A program made the translations under genes and the position numbers. The notes beneath the pieces were generated by a model. The model ran no database searches and was not told the origin of the DNA. It saw nothing but the letters and a program-made list of their open reading frames with translations. Positions 1-9,211 of a DNA stretch of 64,000 nt are shown here, piece by piece; position 1 is the stretch's first letter; each line of letters starts with the position of its first letter. The DNA comes from Beijerinckia sp. 28-YEA-48 (GTDB lineage Bacteria > Pseudomonadota > Alphaproteobacteria > Rhizobiales > Beijerinckiaceae): contig NZ_FNSI01000001.1 in the NCBI RefSeq assembly GCF_900104955.1, forward strand, positions 4,374,001 through 4,438,000, in the 5' to 3' direction.

Positions 1-2
1 AT

Positions 3-392
3 ATGCGCCGCATCATCGAGGTGATGTTCGTCGATCCGAAATGGGCTGCGGATGATGCCTATATCGCTCGGCGCGTCGCCATGGCGAATGCAACCGGCGC
101 CTGGGAGGCGATCGCGGCGGCGCGCTTCAAAGCGCCGTTTCACCAACGAACAGACAATCCGGCAGAACGCGAGGCGCTCGACTATGCAGGTATCAGAGTC
201 CCTGTCTTGGTCTTCGCCGGACGCCAGGATCCACTGCGCAATCCTGGCTATACCGATGATTTCGTGCCGAAAATCCCGCGCGCCGAGCTGCATTTCTTTG
301 AAAACGCCGGTCATATGGGTAATATTGAATATTCGCATGCGTTCAACGCCCGGACGTTGAAATTTCTCGCTCAAGTGGATGGAGCGTGCTAA
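3..392 (+). CDS. alpha/beta hydrolase, C-terminal part (5' end probably outside window)
   Basis: C-terminal portion of an alpha/beta-hydrolase-fold protein. Visible are the late-strand acid in a GRQDPL segment and the catalytic histidine in NAGHMGN, the usual Asp and His of the triad. The nucleophile elbow (G-x-S-x-G) is absent, so it must lie upstream of the window edge. The first in-frame ATG at position 3 is therefore probably internal. The gene ends 35 bases before the reductase at 428 on the same strand, so the two may be co-transcribed. Substrate is unknown: haloalkane dehalogenases, esterases and meta-cleavage hydrolases share this fold. The fold is fairly certain and the function is not. 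Confidence 0.7.
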   Translation: MRRIIEVMFVDPKWAADDAYIARRVAMANATGAWEAIAAARFKAPFHQRTDNPAEREALDYAGIRVPVLVFAGRQDPLRNPGYTDDFVPKIPRAELHFFENAGHMGNIEYSHAFNARTLKFLAQVDGAC

Positions 393-427
393 GGCCGCCG
401 GGAACAAAAACTACGGAATTGTGACCG

Positions 428-1381
428 GTGACCGAACAGTCTGCTCCTTTTGACGTCCGCCTGACCGCCATCCGTTTTGCGGCGCTGGATACCAACCTCT
501 ATGAGTTCCGTCGTCTCGATGGCGCGCCGATGCCGCCGATCGCGCCGGGCGCCCATATCGACATCCATCTGCCCAACGGCATGATGCGGCAATATTCGCT
601 GACGACCGCCGAAGGCGACCCGAACGCCTATGTGGTCGGCATCAAGAAAGACCGCGCCAGCCGCGGCGGCTCGAAGTTCATCCACGACCAGCTGAAGGTC
701 GGCACGGTTCTGCAACTGGGCGGCCCGCGCAACAATTTCCCGCTCAACGAGACGGCGCCCCATACGGTGCTGGTCGCCGGCGGCATCGGCATCACGCCGA
801 TCTGGTGCATGGCGCAACGCCTGCAGAAGCTCGGCGCCTCGTGGGAAATGCACTATTCCTGCCGCGAGCGGCCGGAAGTGGCTTTCATCGACGAATTGAC
901 CAAGCTGCCGAACGTCAAGCTGCACATCGACGCGGAATCGAACGGCAAATTCCTCGACATTCCTGGCATTGTCGCGGCCGCGCCGGCGGGCTCGCATTTC
1001 TACTGCTGCGGCCCGGTGCCGATGCTCAACGCCTATGAAGCAGCGACCAAGGATCTGCCCGAAGGGCAGATGCACATCGAATATTTCACCGCCAAGGAGG
1101 CCGCGGCCCTCGACGGTGGCTATAAGGTGCGCCTGGAGCGTTCCGGGCAGGAATTCACCGTGCCGCCGGGCAAGACCCTACTGCACGTGCTGCGCGATGC
1201 GGGCATCGACGTCAGCTATTCCTGCGAGGAAGGCGTCTGCGGCTCCTGCGAGACTGTGGTCATTTCCGGCACGCCGGACCATCGCGACAACATCCTGACC
1301 GAGTCCGAGCGCAAGGCCAGCAAGACCATGATGATCTGCTGCTCCGGCTCGAAGAGCGACCTGCTGGTTCTCGATCTGTGA
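428..1381 (+). CDS. PDR/VanB-family flavin reductase with C-terminal 2Fe-2S ferredoxin domain
   Basis: A 317-residue oxidoreductase of the phthalate dioxygenase reductase / vanillate demethylase reductase type. It has an N-terminal flavin-binding barrel with an RQYSL motif, a central NAD-binding domain beginning GGIGITP, and a C-terminal plant-type ferredoxin domain with CSCEEGVCGSC followed by a distal Cys (CC near the end). These proteins pass electrons from NADH through FMN and a 2Fe-2S cluster to a Rieske oxygenase or demethylase. No oxygenase subunit is visible here, so the partner is elsewhere or before the window. The start is a GTG; another GTG seven bases upstream is out of frame. 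Confidence 0.88.
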   Translation: MTEQSAPFDVRLTAIRFAALDTNLYEFRRLDGAPMPPIAPGAHIDIHLPNGMMRQYSLTTAEGDPNAYVVGIKKDRASRGGSKFIHDQLKVGTVLQLGGPRNNFPLNETAPHTVLVAGGIGITPIWCMAQRLQKLGASWEMHYSCRERPEVAFIDELTKLPNVKLHIDAESNGKFLDIPGIVAAAPAGSHFYCCGPVPMLNAYEAATKDLPEGQMHIEYFTAKEAAALDGGYKVRLERSGQEFTVPPGKTLLHVLRDAGIDVSYSCEEGVCGSCETVVISGTPDHRDNILTESERKASKTMMICCSGSKSDLLVLDL

Positions 1382-1387
1382 TCTTAA

Positions 1388-1420
1388 ATGGGTGCGACGC
1401 CGGAGCGGTTTCGCACCCAT
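1388..1420 (+). terminator. strong hairpin after the reductase gene
   Basis: Perfect 10-bp inverted repeat ATGGGTGCGA / TCGCACCCAT with a 13-base loop, starting six bases past the reductase stop codon. There is no clear T tract, so it may be a transcript-end stabiliser or a weak terminator rather than a canonical intrinsic terminator. Confidence 0.5.
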
Positions 1421-1576
1421 CCCGCCTTTAGTGGGGCAAATATCTCAATTTCCATGATTTTCAGGCCGGCAGAGCCCGATTCCTTGTGATCCAGGGCGAC
1501 ATTACCGCCCCTTGGAAAGCGCTGCGGCACGGCTTAGAACCGCTCCAGTTTATCAACAGGATTGGGCCTCAGCTCG

Positions 1577-3193
1577 ATGACCTATCAATACGCTCCAATG
1601 TTTCCGCTGGCCAAGGACAAGACTCCCTACCGCAAGATCACTTCGGAGGGCGTAAAGGTCGAAAAGCTCGGCGACCGGGAAATTCTCACCGTCAACCGCG
1701 AAGCGATGCGTCTGCTCGCCGAACAGGCGATGATCGACATCAACCACCTGCTGCGTCCCGGCCATCTGCAGCAGCTCGCCAAAATCCTCGACGATCCGGA
1801 AGCGACCTCGAACGACCGTTTCGTCGCCTATGACCTGCTGAAGAACGCCAATATCGCCGCCGGCGGTGTCTTGCCGATGTGCCAGGACACCGGCACCGCC
1901 ATCGTCATGGGCAAAAAGGGCCGCCTGGTGTGGACCGAAGGCGAAGACGAAAGCGCGCTCGCCGAGGGTATCCGCGACGCCTACGAGAAAAAGAACCTGC
2001 GCTATTCGCAGGTGGCGCCGCTCTCGATGTTCGAGGAAAAGAACACCAAGACCAATCTGCCGGCGCAGATCGACATCTACGCCGAGGGCGAGAGCGAATA
2101 TAAGTTCCTGTTCATGGCCAAGGGCGGCGGCTCGGCCAACAAGACCTTCCTGTTTCAACAGACGCCTTCGGTGCTCACCCATGACCGGTTGGTGGCCTTC
2201 CTGAAGGAAAAAATCCTGACGCTCGGCACCTCCGCCTGCCCGCCCTATCATCTGGCCATCGTCATCGGCGGCACGTCGGCGGAATTGAACCTGAAGACCG
2301 TCAAGCTCGCCTCGACCCGCTATCTCGACGGCCTGCCGACGAGCGGCGGCGATGACGGCCATGCCTTCCGCGATCTGGCGATGGAAGAAGAAATCCATAA
2401 GCTGACGCAGAGCCTGGGCGTCGGCGCGCAGTTCGGCGGCAAATATTTCTGCCATGACGTGCGCGTCATCCGCCTGCCGCGCCACGGCGCATCCCTGCCG
2501 ATCGGCATGGGCGTGTCCTGCTCGGCCGATCGCCAGGCGACGGGCAAGATCACCAAGGACGGCGTGTTCCTCGAACAGCTCGAACACGATCCGGCGAAAT
2601 TCATGCCGCATGTCGATGAAGCGACGCTCGGCGGCGATGTGGTGAAGATCGACCTCAACCAGCCGATGGCTGAGATTCTGGCGACATTGAACAAATATCC
2701 GATCAAGACACGCCTGTCCTTGAGCGGACCGATGATCGTGGCGCGCGACATGGCGCATGCCAAGCTGCGCGAGCTGCTCGATGCCGGCAAGCCGCTGCCG
2801 GATTATTTCAAGAACCATCCGATCTATTACGCCGGCCCGGCGAAGACGCCGGAAGGCATGCCGTCTGGCTCGTTCGGGCCGACGACCGCGGGACGCATGG
2901 ACTCTTTCGTCGAGCAGTTCCAGGCGGCTGGCGGCTCGTTGGTGATGCTGGCCAAGGGCAATCGCTCGGCGGCCGTGCGCGACGCCTGCAAGAAGCACGG
3001 CGGCTTCTATCTCGGCTCGATCGGTGGTCCCGCCGCGCGGCTGGCGCAGGATTGCATCAAGAAGGTCGAGACCGTCGCCTATCCGGAACTCGGCATGGAA
3101 GCGATCTGGCGCATCGAAGTCGAGGATTTCCCGGCCTTCATCGTCGTCGACAACAAGGGCAATGACTTCTTCAAGGAATTGAACCTGAGCTGA
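1577..3193 (+). CDS. class I fumarate hydratase (iron-sulfur type)
   Basis: Converts fumarate to L-malate in the TCA cycle. About 538 residues, the full length of two-domain class I fumarases (FumA/FumB type), with alpha- and beta-like regions fused. Three cysteines expected to hold the 4Fe-4S cluster are present at roughly 102 (MCQDTG), 221 (SACPPYH) and 315 (SCSADRQ). The C-terminal domain carries GPTTAGRMD and KGN segments typical of the family. The ATG at 1577 was chosen; an in-frame TTG at 1562 would add only five residues and neither has a strong ribosome site. A canonical terminator follows. This enzyme class is oxygen-sensitive. Confidence 0.95.
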   Translation: MTYQYAPMFPLAKDKTPYRKITSEGVKVEKLGDREILTVNREAMRLLAEQAMIDINHLLRPGHLQQLAKILDDPEATSNDRFVAYDLLKNANIAAGGVLPMCQDTGTAIVMGKKGRLVWTEGEDESALAEGIRDAYEKKNLRYSQVAPLSMFEEKNTKTNLPAQIDIYAEGESEYKFLFMAKGGGSANKTFLFQQTPSVLTHDRLVAFLKEKILTLGTSACPPYHLAIVIGGTSAELNLKTVKLASTRYLDGLPTSGGDDGHAFRDLAMEEEIHKLTQSLGVGAQFGGKYFCHDVRVIRLPRHGASLPIGMGVSCSADRQATGKITKDGVFLEQLEHDPAKFMPHVDEATLGGDVVKIDLNQPMAEILATLNKYPIKTRLSLSGPMIVARDMAHAKLRELLDAGKPLPDYFKNHPIYYAGPAKTPEGMPSGSFGPTTAGRMDSFVEQFQAAGGSLVMLAKGNRSAAVRDACKKHGGFYLGSIGGPAARLAQDCIKKVETVAYPELGMEAIWRIEVEDFPAFIVVDNKGNDFFKELNLS

Positions 3194-3222
3194 AGGCGTC
3201 ACAGCTCATAGCGTCATAGGAC

Positions 3223-3250
3223 AAAAGCCGCTGCGATGCAGCGGCTTTTT
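3223..3250 (+). terminator. intrinsic terminator of fumarase gene
   Basis: Stem AAAGCCGCTGC / GCAGCGGCTTT with a 3-base loop (GAT) running into a T tract, 30 bases after the fumarase stop codon. Canonical rho-independent form. Confidence 0.9.
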
Positions 3251-3676
3251 GATTCTGGCACACGCTCTGGATTTTCGATCACACCTGCGGCGTGTCGGGA
3301 AAGACACTGAGAACGCCCCTTGCATGGGGTTGTTCCTCAGAATTGGCCAATACCCCCCTCCTCCGCCGAGAGGATAGCGGGGTGGTACCCGTCGCCAACA
3401 GACTGAAAGTACAAAGGAGAGGCGGCGGAATTATGGTCCTGGCCGAAACCTCGGCCTTCACCCTCATTGCGAGCGCAGCGAAGCAATCCAGGAGTCAGGA
3501 TGTAAAGACCTGGACGTCAACGGGTCTGCACCACGGGCATTTCTTAGGCTTGTACCACGCGCCCCTGGATTGCTTCGTCGCTACGCTCCTCGCAATGACA
3601 GGAGCAGAAACTGCCGTAGCGCCTCGTGACCAGCAATTACTATCAGCGAGCCACATCCATTTCGCTTGAGAATACT
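3251..3676. other. intergenic region with a palindromic repeat, no gene supported
   Basis: A stretch of about 430 bases between the fumarase terminator and the stop of the minus-strand gene at 3677. Open frames here (for example 3292-3669 on the plus strand) translate the palindromic repeat at 3465-3597, have no ribosome site and no recognisable domain, so no gene is called. Confidence 0.7.
3465..3597. repeat. REP/BIME-like palindromic intergenic element (CATTGCGAG family)
   Basis: Two inverted arms, 3465-3492 and 3564-3597, both reading CATTGCGAG...GAAGCAATCCAGG when oriented alike, separated by about 70 bases. The right arm carries six extra bases around the middle. When read through, such arms give the peptide pattern ASAAKQS that is familiar as a false ORF in rhizobial intergenic regions. 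Function is unknown; related elements are dispersed in many Hyphomicrobiales genomes. Confidence 0.75.
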
Positions 3677-4588
3677 CTAATTCGCCGCAGCAGCCGCGAA
3701 CGAATCGAACAAAGCAAGAAGGCGTTTCTGCAACGCCTGCCAATTCGACAGTTCGTCACGATGATGAAAGAAATGAAAATGCCTGCCTTTATTTAGAAAG
3801 CGATGCTGGCACCGAACAGGACCGCAATTGACGGTGGTTGGATTCACGTCATCCGAGCCGGTGAAATACCAGGAAGTTCCGCTTTTCGAGAGTCCGTATT
3901 CAACGACGGAATCCGCGCCACTGCCCGACGCCTCCTTTTCTATTAGGTTAGCAAACCACCTTGTATCCCACTCGACAAAGACGCTGCTATCCCAACGTTC
4001 GCGCGGCCCCCAGCCGAACCAAGGCGCCGGAAGAGGCGCAAAGTCGGGCGCTGAGGTCACGATGCTCAAATGAAGAGAGGCGCCACCGCTCCATTTGGGA
4101 TAGTAGCTGCGAAGAATGCGATAAGCTTCTCCTCGAGCTGGAATGCGAAAGTAATCATTGTCGATTCTCTGAGGCCATAAGATCGGCAAACGATCGGCGA
4201 AATCGCGCTGCGGTACGCAGGTTATCGATGTTCGTTGACCGTGGAGCACGCCATCGACGAAGTTGTGCTTATAATAGGACCAGTGACGCAGATACGGCAT
4301 CGTACCGCTGCCTAGGATGAGAACGGCATGGTGCTGGTTTTGTCCCCCAGCCTCCCCCGTTGCCCGCATTCTTACTATGGAAAGATCGAACAGCGTCCGT
4401 GCCGGCCGATAATCCCCGGCACCATCGGCAATCTCAATACAGTAGGGATCGGCGCCAGCGATTTCGCGAACGTTTTGAACGACGCGGAACGATGTCCAGA
4501 CGCAAACAACAACAATGAGCGTGACGGCCGCCAAGCCCGACCAAAGAAGCTTTTTCAGCCACGGCCGAGCCTGTATCGGAACTTGCAC
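3677..4588 (-). CDS. membrane-anchored protein of unknown function behind dnaN
   Basis: 303-residue protein I do not recognise. It has a short basic N-terminus, one hydrophobic segment at about residues 13-30 (a signal anchor) and a soluble remainder rich in Trp, Tyr and His with four or five cysteines, so it is probably periplasmic. The start is a GTG at 4588, only seven bases after the dnaN stop codon, which suggests read-through from dnaN. Codon use looks less GC-biased at third positions than its neighbours, a possible sign of recent acquisition. The 3' end abuts the palindromic repeat region. Confidence 0.6.
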   Translation of the reverse strand: MQVPIQARPWLKKLLWSGLAAVTLIVVVCVWTSFRVVQNVREIAGADPYCIEIADGAGDYRPARTLFDLSIVRMRATGEAGGQNQHHAVLILGSGTMPYLRHWSYYKHNFVDGVLHGQRTSITCVPQRDFADRLPILWPQRIDNDYFRIPARGEAYRILRSYYPKWSGGASLHLSIVTSAPDFAPLPAPWFGWGPRERWDSSVFVEWDTRWFANLIEKEASGSGADSVVEYGLSKSGTSWYFTGSDDVNPTTVNCGPVRCQHRFLNKGRHFHFFHHRDELSNWQALQKRLLALFDSFAAAAAN

Positions 4589-4595
4589 GTAGCCA

Positions 4596-5714
4596 CTACA
4601 CGCGCATCGGCATCAGCACGTAGAGCGCCGCGGCGCCGTCGCGATCCTGGATCACGGTCGGCGAACCGGCATCGGCCAGTTTGAACAGGGCCGTGTCGCT
4701 GTCGAGCTGCGAGGTGATGTCGAGCAGATAGCGGGCGTTGAAGCCGATATCGATCGCCGTCGAATCATAATCGACTTCGAGTTCCTCGACCGCCGAACCG
4801 GAATCCGGATTGGTCACCGACAACGTCAGCTTGCCATCGGCGATGGCGAGCTTCACGGCGCGGCCGCGTTCCGACGAGATCGTCGAGACGCGATCGACGG
4901 CTTGCGCGAAGGAGCCGCGCTCGACGGTGAGGCGCTTGTCGTTGTTGGTGGGAATGACGCGGGTATAATCGGGGAAGGTGCCGTCGATCAGTTTCGACGT
5001 CAGCACCACATTGCCGAAGGTGAAGCGCGCCTTGGTGGTCGACATTTCGATGCCGATTTCGCTGTCGGCATCCTCGATCAACTTCTGCACTTCGGTCACG
5101 GCCTTGCGCGGAATGATCACGCCCGGCATGCCCGGCGAGCCTTGCGGCGCCGGCATTTCGACACGCGCCAGACGATGGCCATCGGTGGCGACGGCGCGCA
5201 GCATGGTGTGGCCACCGGAATCGGTGGTGTGCATGAAGATGCCGTTCAGATAGTAGCGCGTCTCTTCGGTCGAGATGGCGAACTGCGTCTTCTCGATCAG
5301 TTTCTTCAGATCGCCCGCCGGCAGAACGAATTTGTGGCTGAGATCGCCGGCATTGAGATCGGGGAAATCGGTCTCGGGCAGCGATTGCAGGGTGAAGCGC
5401 GAACGGCCCGAGCGCAGCAGCAGCTGGCCGCCCTCGCCCGACTGTTCCAGCGACACCTGAGCGCCGTCCGGCAATTTGCGGACGATGTCATAGAGGGTGT
5501 GGGCGGGCAGTGTCGTGGCGCCCGCCTGGCCGACATCGGCCGCCACCGTTTCGGTGATCTCGAGATCAAGATCGGTCGCTTTCAGCAGCAGCGATCGGCC
5601 GGCTGCCTGCAGCAACACGTTGGACAGAATCGGGATCGTATTGCGCCGCTCGACGACCCTGTGTACATGCCCGAGCGATTTCAGAAGCGCTGCGCGCTCC
5701 AGCGTGACCTTCAT
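4596..5714 (-). CDS. dnaN: DNA polymerase III beta subunit (sliding clamp)
   Basis: Ring-shaped processivity clamp of the replicative polymerase. 372 residues from the start chosen here, the usual length. The N-terminus MKVTLERAALLKSLGHVHRV and the segment IPILSNVLL are typical of alphaproteobacterial DnaN, and the C-terminus ends in the conserved YVLMPMRV clamp tail. A longer frame to 5867 exists, but the residues before 5714 do not resemble DnaN; a second ATG four codons upstream is also possible. It lies apart from recF and gyrB (53 kb away here), and no dnaA is present in the window. It is divergent from the penicillin-binding protein gene. Confidence 0.97.
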   Translation of the reverse strand: MKVTLERAALLKSLGHVHRVVERRNTIPILSNVLLQAAGRSLLLKATDLDLEITETVAADVGQAGATTLPAHTLYDIVRKLPDGAQVSLEQSGEGGQLLLRSGRSRFTLQSLPETDFPDLNAGDLSHKFVLPAGDLKKLIEKTQFAISTEETRYYLNGIFMHTTDSGGHTMLRAVATDGHRLARVEMPAPQGSPGMPGVIIPRKAVTEVQKLIEDADSEIGIEMSTTKARFTFGNVVLTSKLIDGTFPDYTRVIPTNNDKRLTVERGSFAQAVDRVSTISSERGRAVKLAIADGKLTLSVTNPDSGSAVEELEVDYDSTAIDIGFNARYLLDITSQLDSDTALFKLADAGSPTVIQDRDGAAALYVLMPMRV

Positions 5715-5983
5715 AGCCGGACCCATTCCCTGATATTCAGCCCAATAGCTTGTCCCAAAGGGCTGAAATTGTCGCCGTTTGCAAGGCCCTGTGCAAGCGC
5801 GCCTCGAGCCCGTGTGGACAGCGGCCCCGACTTTCAACAGCTTTCCACCGCGTTGCGGTAAAGACACCCATGCTTTACCGGGGCTTAATCCGGACGCCGT
5901 AATTTCTCATTGCCGCCGCTTTCCTCGGTCGATCTGCCATCGATCCCCTTGAGAAACGACCGGCGGGGCGGGCGTGGAGTGCA

Positions 5984-8359
5984 ATGCGCGGTATTTTCAG
6001 CAGGAAAGAGCCCGTTTTCGACTCGCCGAAGCGGCGATCCGAAGAATTGCGCGCTGATCCCGCCGATCGGCCGACGCGACCCGGCCGCAAACAAGCGGCC
6101 CCAGAGCGGGGCAAGGCCAAGCGTAAAAAGGGCTTTCTCAGCGGCCTGATCGGTGGCGGCGGCGGTGGGAACGATCGCGCCGCGCCCAAAAAAGGCCGCC
6201 GCAAGCGCCGTTCAGCCTTCGGTACGTTGATCTATCTGACGTTGATCACCGGCATCTGGGGCTGTGTCGGGCTGGCCGGCCTGATCGCCTATCATGCGGC
6301 GCAATTGCCGCCGATCGACCAGCTGGCAGTGCCGAAGCGGCCGCCGAATATCGCCATTCTCAGCGAAGACGGCGTGCTGCTGGCCAATCGCGGCGACACC
6401 GGCGGGCCGGCGGCGCATCTTCGCGACCTGCCGCCCTATGTGCCCAATGCCTTCGTCGCCATCGAGGATCGCCGCTTCTACAGCCATTGGGGCATCGACG
6501 TCCTAGGGATTTCCCGCGCTCTGTTGCGCAACGCCACCGGCAGCAGCAGCATGCAGGGCGGCTCGACGCTGACCCAGCAGCTCGCCAAAAATCTGTTCCT
6601 GACCCAGGAGCGGACCATGTCGCGCAAGATCCAGGAGGCCATCCTGTCGATCTGGCTTGAGCAGAAATATTCGAAGAACCAGATTCTCGAACTCTATCTC
6701 AACCGCGTCTATTTCGGCTCCGGCGCCTACGGCATCGAGGCCGCGGCGCAGAAATATTTCGGCCATGGCGCGCGCCAGCTCACCTTGTCCGAATCGGCCA
6801 TGCTCGCGGGCCTGATGGTGGCGCCGACACGGCTGGCGCCCAACCGTAATCCCAGCGGTGCGGCCGATCGCGCCGCCAAGGTGATCACCGCCATGGCGCA
6901 GGAACACCTGATCACCGACGCGATGGCGAGGATCGCGATGGCCAAGCCGGCCACGGTGACGCGCGAAGCCGGCGCGGCTTCGATCAATTACGCCGCCGAC
7001 TTCGTCATGGATATTCTCGACGACACGGTCGGCGCGATCGACCAGGACATCGTCGTCACCACCACATTGAGCTCGGTGCTGCAGTCCTCGGCCGAGCGGG
7101 CGCTGACCGAAGAGATCAATAAACTCGGCGGCCGTTACGGCGTGTCGCAAGGCGCCGTCGTCTCAATCGATCCGAACGGACAGATCCGCGCTTTGGTCGG
7201 CGGACGCAATTATGCCGACAGCCAGTTTAACCGCGCGGTCGCGGCGAAACGGCAGCCGGGCTCGGCGTTCAAGCCTTTCGTCTATCTCACGGCTCTGGAA
7301 CGGGGCCTTACGCCCGACACCGTGCGTGACGACGCGCCGATCAACATCAAGGGTTGGCGGCCGTCGAATTCGTCGCGCGAATATTTTGGTCCGGTGACGC
7401 TGACGCAGGCGCTGGCATTGTCGTTGAACACGGTGGCGGTGCGCCTGACGCAGGAAGTCGGGCCGAAGGCTGTCGTCGCCACGGCGCAGCGCCTGGGCAT
7501 CGTCTCGGAGTTGCAGCCGAATGCCTCGATCGCGCTTGGCACATCGGAAGTGACGCCGCTTGAACTGGTGTCGGCCTATGCGCCATTCGCCAACGGCGGC
7601 ATTCGCATTCAGCCGCATGTGATCACGCGCGTGAAAACCGCCACCGGCAAGCTGCTTTATCAACGCAAGGGCTCGAGCTTCGGACGGATCATCGATGCCA
7701 GATATGTGGCGATGATGAACGGCATGATGCAGGAAACGCTGCTCACCGGCACGGCGCGCAAGGCGGAGCTGAAAGGCTGGCAGGCCGCCGGCAAGACCGG
7801 CACGAGCCAGGATTATCGCGACGCCTGGTTCGTTGGCTACACCAGCAGTCTCGTCACTGGTGTGTGGCTCGGCAACGACGACAATTCGCCGACCAAGAAA
7901 ACCTCGGGCGGCAATCTGCCTGTCGATATCTGGAGCCGCTTCATGCGTGAAGCGCTGAAAGACACTGTGCCGCAGCCCTTGCCATCGGCTTCTTGGCGCG
8001 ATTCCCTACCGCCGCCTTCGGCACCACCGGGCATGATTCCGTCAGCGCCTATGCCGCAAGGTTCCATACCGATGGCCTCGCAAGCGCCGCTGCCGCCAGC
8101 TTCGGTGCCGCAAACCGGCGGTTTGATACCGCCAGCGCCCATCGGCCCCACCGGCAACGGGCCGATGACCATCAATCAAGCTGGCCAGGCCGGTCAGAAC
8201 TCGGCGCGTAACGGTAACAACAGTGTGAGCCGGCCGCCGTCGATCCGGCGTGACAACGGCAATCCGTTGATCCCGCCGGCGCCGATCGGCAATGACCGGA
8301 CAGGCTCGATAGAGCCGCAACGACAGCCTGGAATTTTGGAAAGATTGTTCGGCGGCTGA
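5984..8359 (+). CDS. class A penicillin-binding protein (transglycosylase/transpeptidase, PBP1a-like)
   Basis: Bifunctional peptidoglycan synthase of 791 residues. Basic, Gly-rich cytoplasmic tail (1-78), one membrane segment (about 81-103), then a GT51 domain with catalytic Glu161 in EDRRFYSHWG and the GGSTLTQQLAKN motif (192-203). The transpeptidase domain has SAFK (Ser427-Lys430), SLN (480-482) and KTGTS (604-608). The last 125 residues are a Pro/Asn/Gln-rich tail, low in complexity. GGAG sits five bases before the ATG. It builds glycan strands and cross-links them in the periplasm. Paralogues in the same genome are likely but not visible here. Confidence 0.95.
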   Translation: MRGIFSRKEPVFDSPKRRSEELRADPADRPTRPGRKQAAPERGKAKRKKGFLSGLIGGGGGGNDRAAPKKGRRKRRSAFGTLIYLTLITGIWGCVGLAGLIAYHAAQLPPIDQLAVPKRPPNIAILSEDGVLLANRGDTGGPAAHLRDLPPYVPNAFVAIEDRRFYSHWGIDVLGISRALLRNATGSSSMQGGSTLTQQLAKNLFLTQERTMSRKIQEAILSIWLEQKYSKNQILELYLNRVYFGSGAYGIEAAAQKYFGHGARQLTLSESAMLAGLMVAPTRLAPNRNPSGAADRAAKVITAMAQEHLITDAMARIAMAKPATVTREAGAASINYAADFVMDILDDTVGAIDQDIVVTTTLSSVLQSSAERALTEEINKLGGRYGVSQGAVVSIDPNGQIRALVGGRNYADSQFNRAVAAKRQPGSAFKPFVYLTALERGLTPDTVRDDAPINIKGWRPSNSSREYFGPVTLTQALALSLNTVAVRLTQEVGPKAVVATAQRLGIVSELQPNASIALGTSEVTPLELVSAYAPFANGGIRIQPHVITRVKTATGKLLYQRKGSSFGRIIDARYVAMMNGMMQETLLTGTARKAELKGWQAAGKTGTSQDYRDAWFVGYTSSLVTGVWLGNDDNSPTKKTSGGNLPVDIWSRFMREALKDTVPQPLPSASWRDSLPPPSAPPGMIPSAPMPQGSIPMASQAPLPPASVPQTGGLIPPAPIGPTGNGPMTINQAGQAGQNSARNGNNSVSRPPSIRRDNGNPLIPPAPIGNDRTGSIEPQRQPGILERLFGG

Positions 8360-8401
8360 GTGTAACCGCCGAACGTTCAGCCTAAGCGCATGTTCGCTTA
8401 G
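8348..8401. terminator. two hairpins between convergent genes
   Basis: TTCGGCGG / CCGCCGAA flanks the PBP stop codon (8348-8373) and CTAAGCG / CGCTTAG (8382-8401) overlaps the stop codon of the convergent DUF1150 gene. Neither has a long T tract; together they probably separate the two converging transcripts. Confidence 0.5.
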
Positions 8402-8667
8402 TGCAGACTCACCGTCTGCAGCGAATGCTCCCAGGCGTTGGCGATCGCCGCATCCTTCGAATCGGTCAGGATGATCGGCGTGCCATCGGCGGAGAGCAGG
8501 GCGAAAAGATTGAGGCCCGGCTGAATCTCGCCGATCTGTGGAAATAGACGTTGCGCATCTTCCGACTTGATCGGGCGCACATAAGCAATCATGCCGCCGC
8601 CGAGATGGGCGAATTGTTCCGGCGTCAACGACACGTTCGCAATGGTGTTCATGTCATGTTCGGTCAT
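8398..8667 (-). CDS. DUF1150 family protein
   Basis: Small acidic protein of 89 residues of the DUF1150 family, which in alphaproteobacteria is commonly found beside a small heat-shock gene. The start at 8667 is set by a strong site, AAGGAG eight bases before the ATG; a longer frame to 8724 lacks such a site. It follows hsp20 by 57 bases on the same strand, so both are likely one heat-induced transcript. The recognisable core is AYVRPIKSEDA...FALLSADGTPI. Biochemical role is not established. Confidence 0.85.
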   Translation of the reverse strand: MTEHDMNTIANVSLTPEQFAHLGGGMIAYVRPIKSEDAQRLFPQIGEIQPGLNLFALLSADGTPIILTDSKDAAIANAWEHSLQTVSLH

Positions 8668-8724
8668 TTTTACGCTCCTTACTCTGGCGTCCCGTTTGGG
8701 CCCGCCCCGCTTTGGCGCTGACAT

Positions 8725-9153
8725 TCAATCCCGCGCCGCAATGTTGATCTTCTGCACGATCCGTTCCGGTTGTGGCCGGGCGAGATCAACGGACAAAAGA
8801 CCGTTCTTCAAATCCGCTCCCAAGACCTGCATGCCTTCCGCAAGCAGAAAGGCACGTTGGAACTGGCGGGCGGCGATGCCGCGATGCAGGTAGACCCGTT
8901 CCTTGTCTTCGGTCTGCCTGCCGCGAATGACGAGCTGCTGCTCTTCCAGCGTCACTTCCAGCTGGTCTTGGGTAAACCCCGCAACGGCCAAAGTGATCCG
9001 TAGCCGTTCAGGATAATTATCGCTCTTGGCGAGGCGCTCGATATTGTAGGGCGGATAACCGTCAGCGGCGGTTCTCGACACCCGATCGAGCGCCCGCTCG
9101 ATGTCATCGAAGCCGAGCAGGAAGGGGGAATTCAATGTGGGTAACCTGGACAT
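8725..9153 (-). CDS. Hsp20/alpha-crystallin small heat-shock protein (IbpA-like)
   Basis: 142-residue ATP-independent holdase that binds unfolding proteins during heat stress. The alpha-crystallin domain spans about residues 35-130: YPPYNIERL at its start, the VAGFTQDQLEV and QLVIRGRQ strands, FQRAFLL, and the NGLLSVDL strand near the end. The last residues lack a clear I-x-I anchor. AGGA lies ten bases before the ATG. The 5' leader carries a three-copy 12-bp repeat; rhizobial hsp20 genes are often under RNA thermometer (ROSE) control, but a clear ROSE hairpin was not identified here. Confidence 0.93.
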   Translation of the reverse strand: MSRLPTLNSPFLLGFDDIERALDRVSRTAADGYPPYNIERLAKSDNYPERLRITLAVAGFTQDQLEVTLEEQQLVIRGRQTEDKERVYLHRGIAARQFQRAFLLAEGMQVLGADLKNGLLSVDLARPQPERIVQKINIAARD

Positions 9154-9211
9154 CGTCTTAATTTCCTGAAGCCCTGCTGGCGCCTCGTCGGGGACCCTTT
9201 CGGCATCCCAG

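Noticed and set aside
1553..3202. Long minus-strand frame of about 549 codons across the fumarase gene
   Set aside because: It is a mirror frame of a GC-rich gene; His/Arg/Ala-rich composition without any domain, while the plus-strand fumarase is certain.
3292..3669. 125-residue plus-strand frame after the fumarase gene
   Set aside because: It translates both arms of a palindromic repeat, has no ribosome site and no domain.
5715..5983. Origin of replication beside dnaN
   Set aside because: No dnaA, no DnaA-box cluster or AT-rich unwinding region was seen, and alphaproteobacterial origins are often elsewhere.
9154..9211. ROSE-type RNA thermometer upstream of hsp20
   Set aside because: The conserved U(U/C)GCU pairing with the ribosome site was not found; a different element remains possible, so only the repeat is reported.
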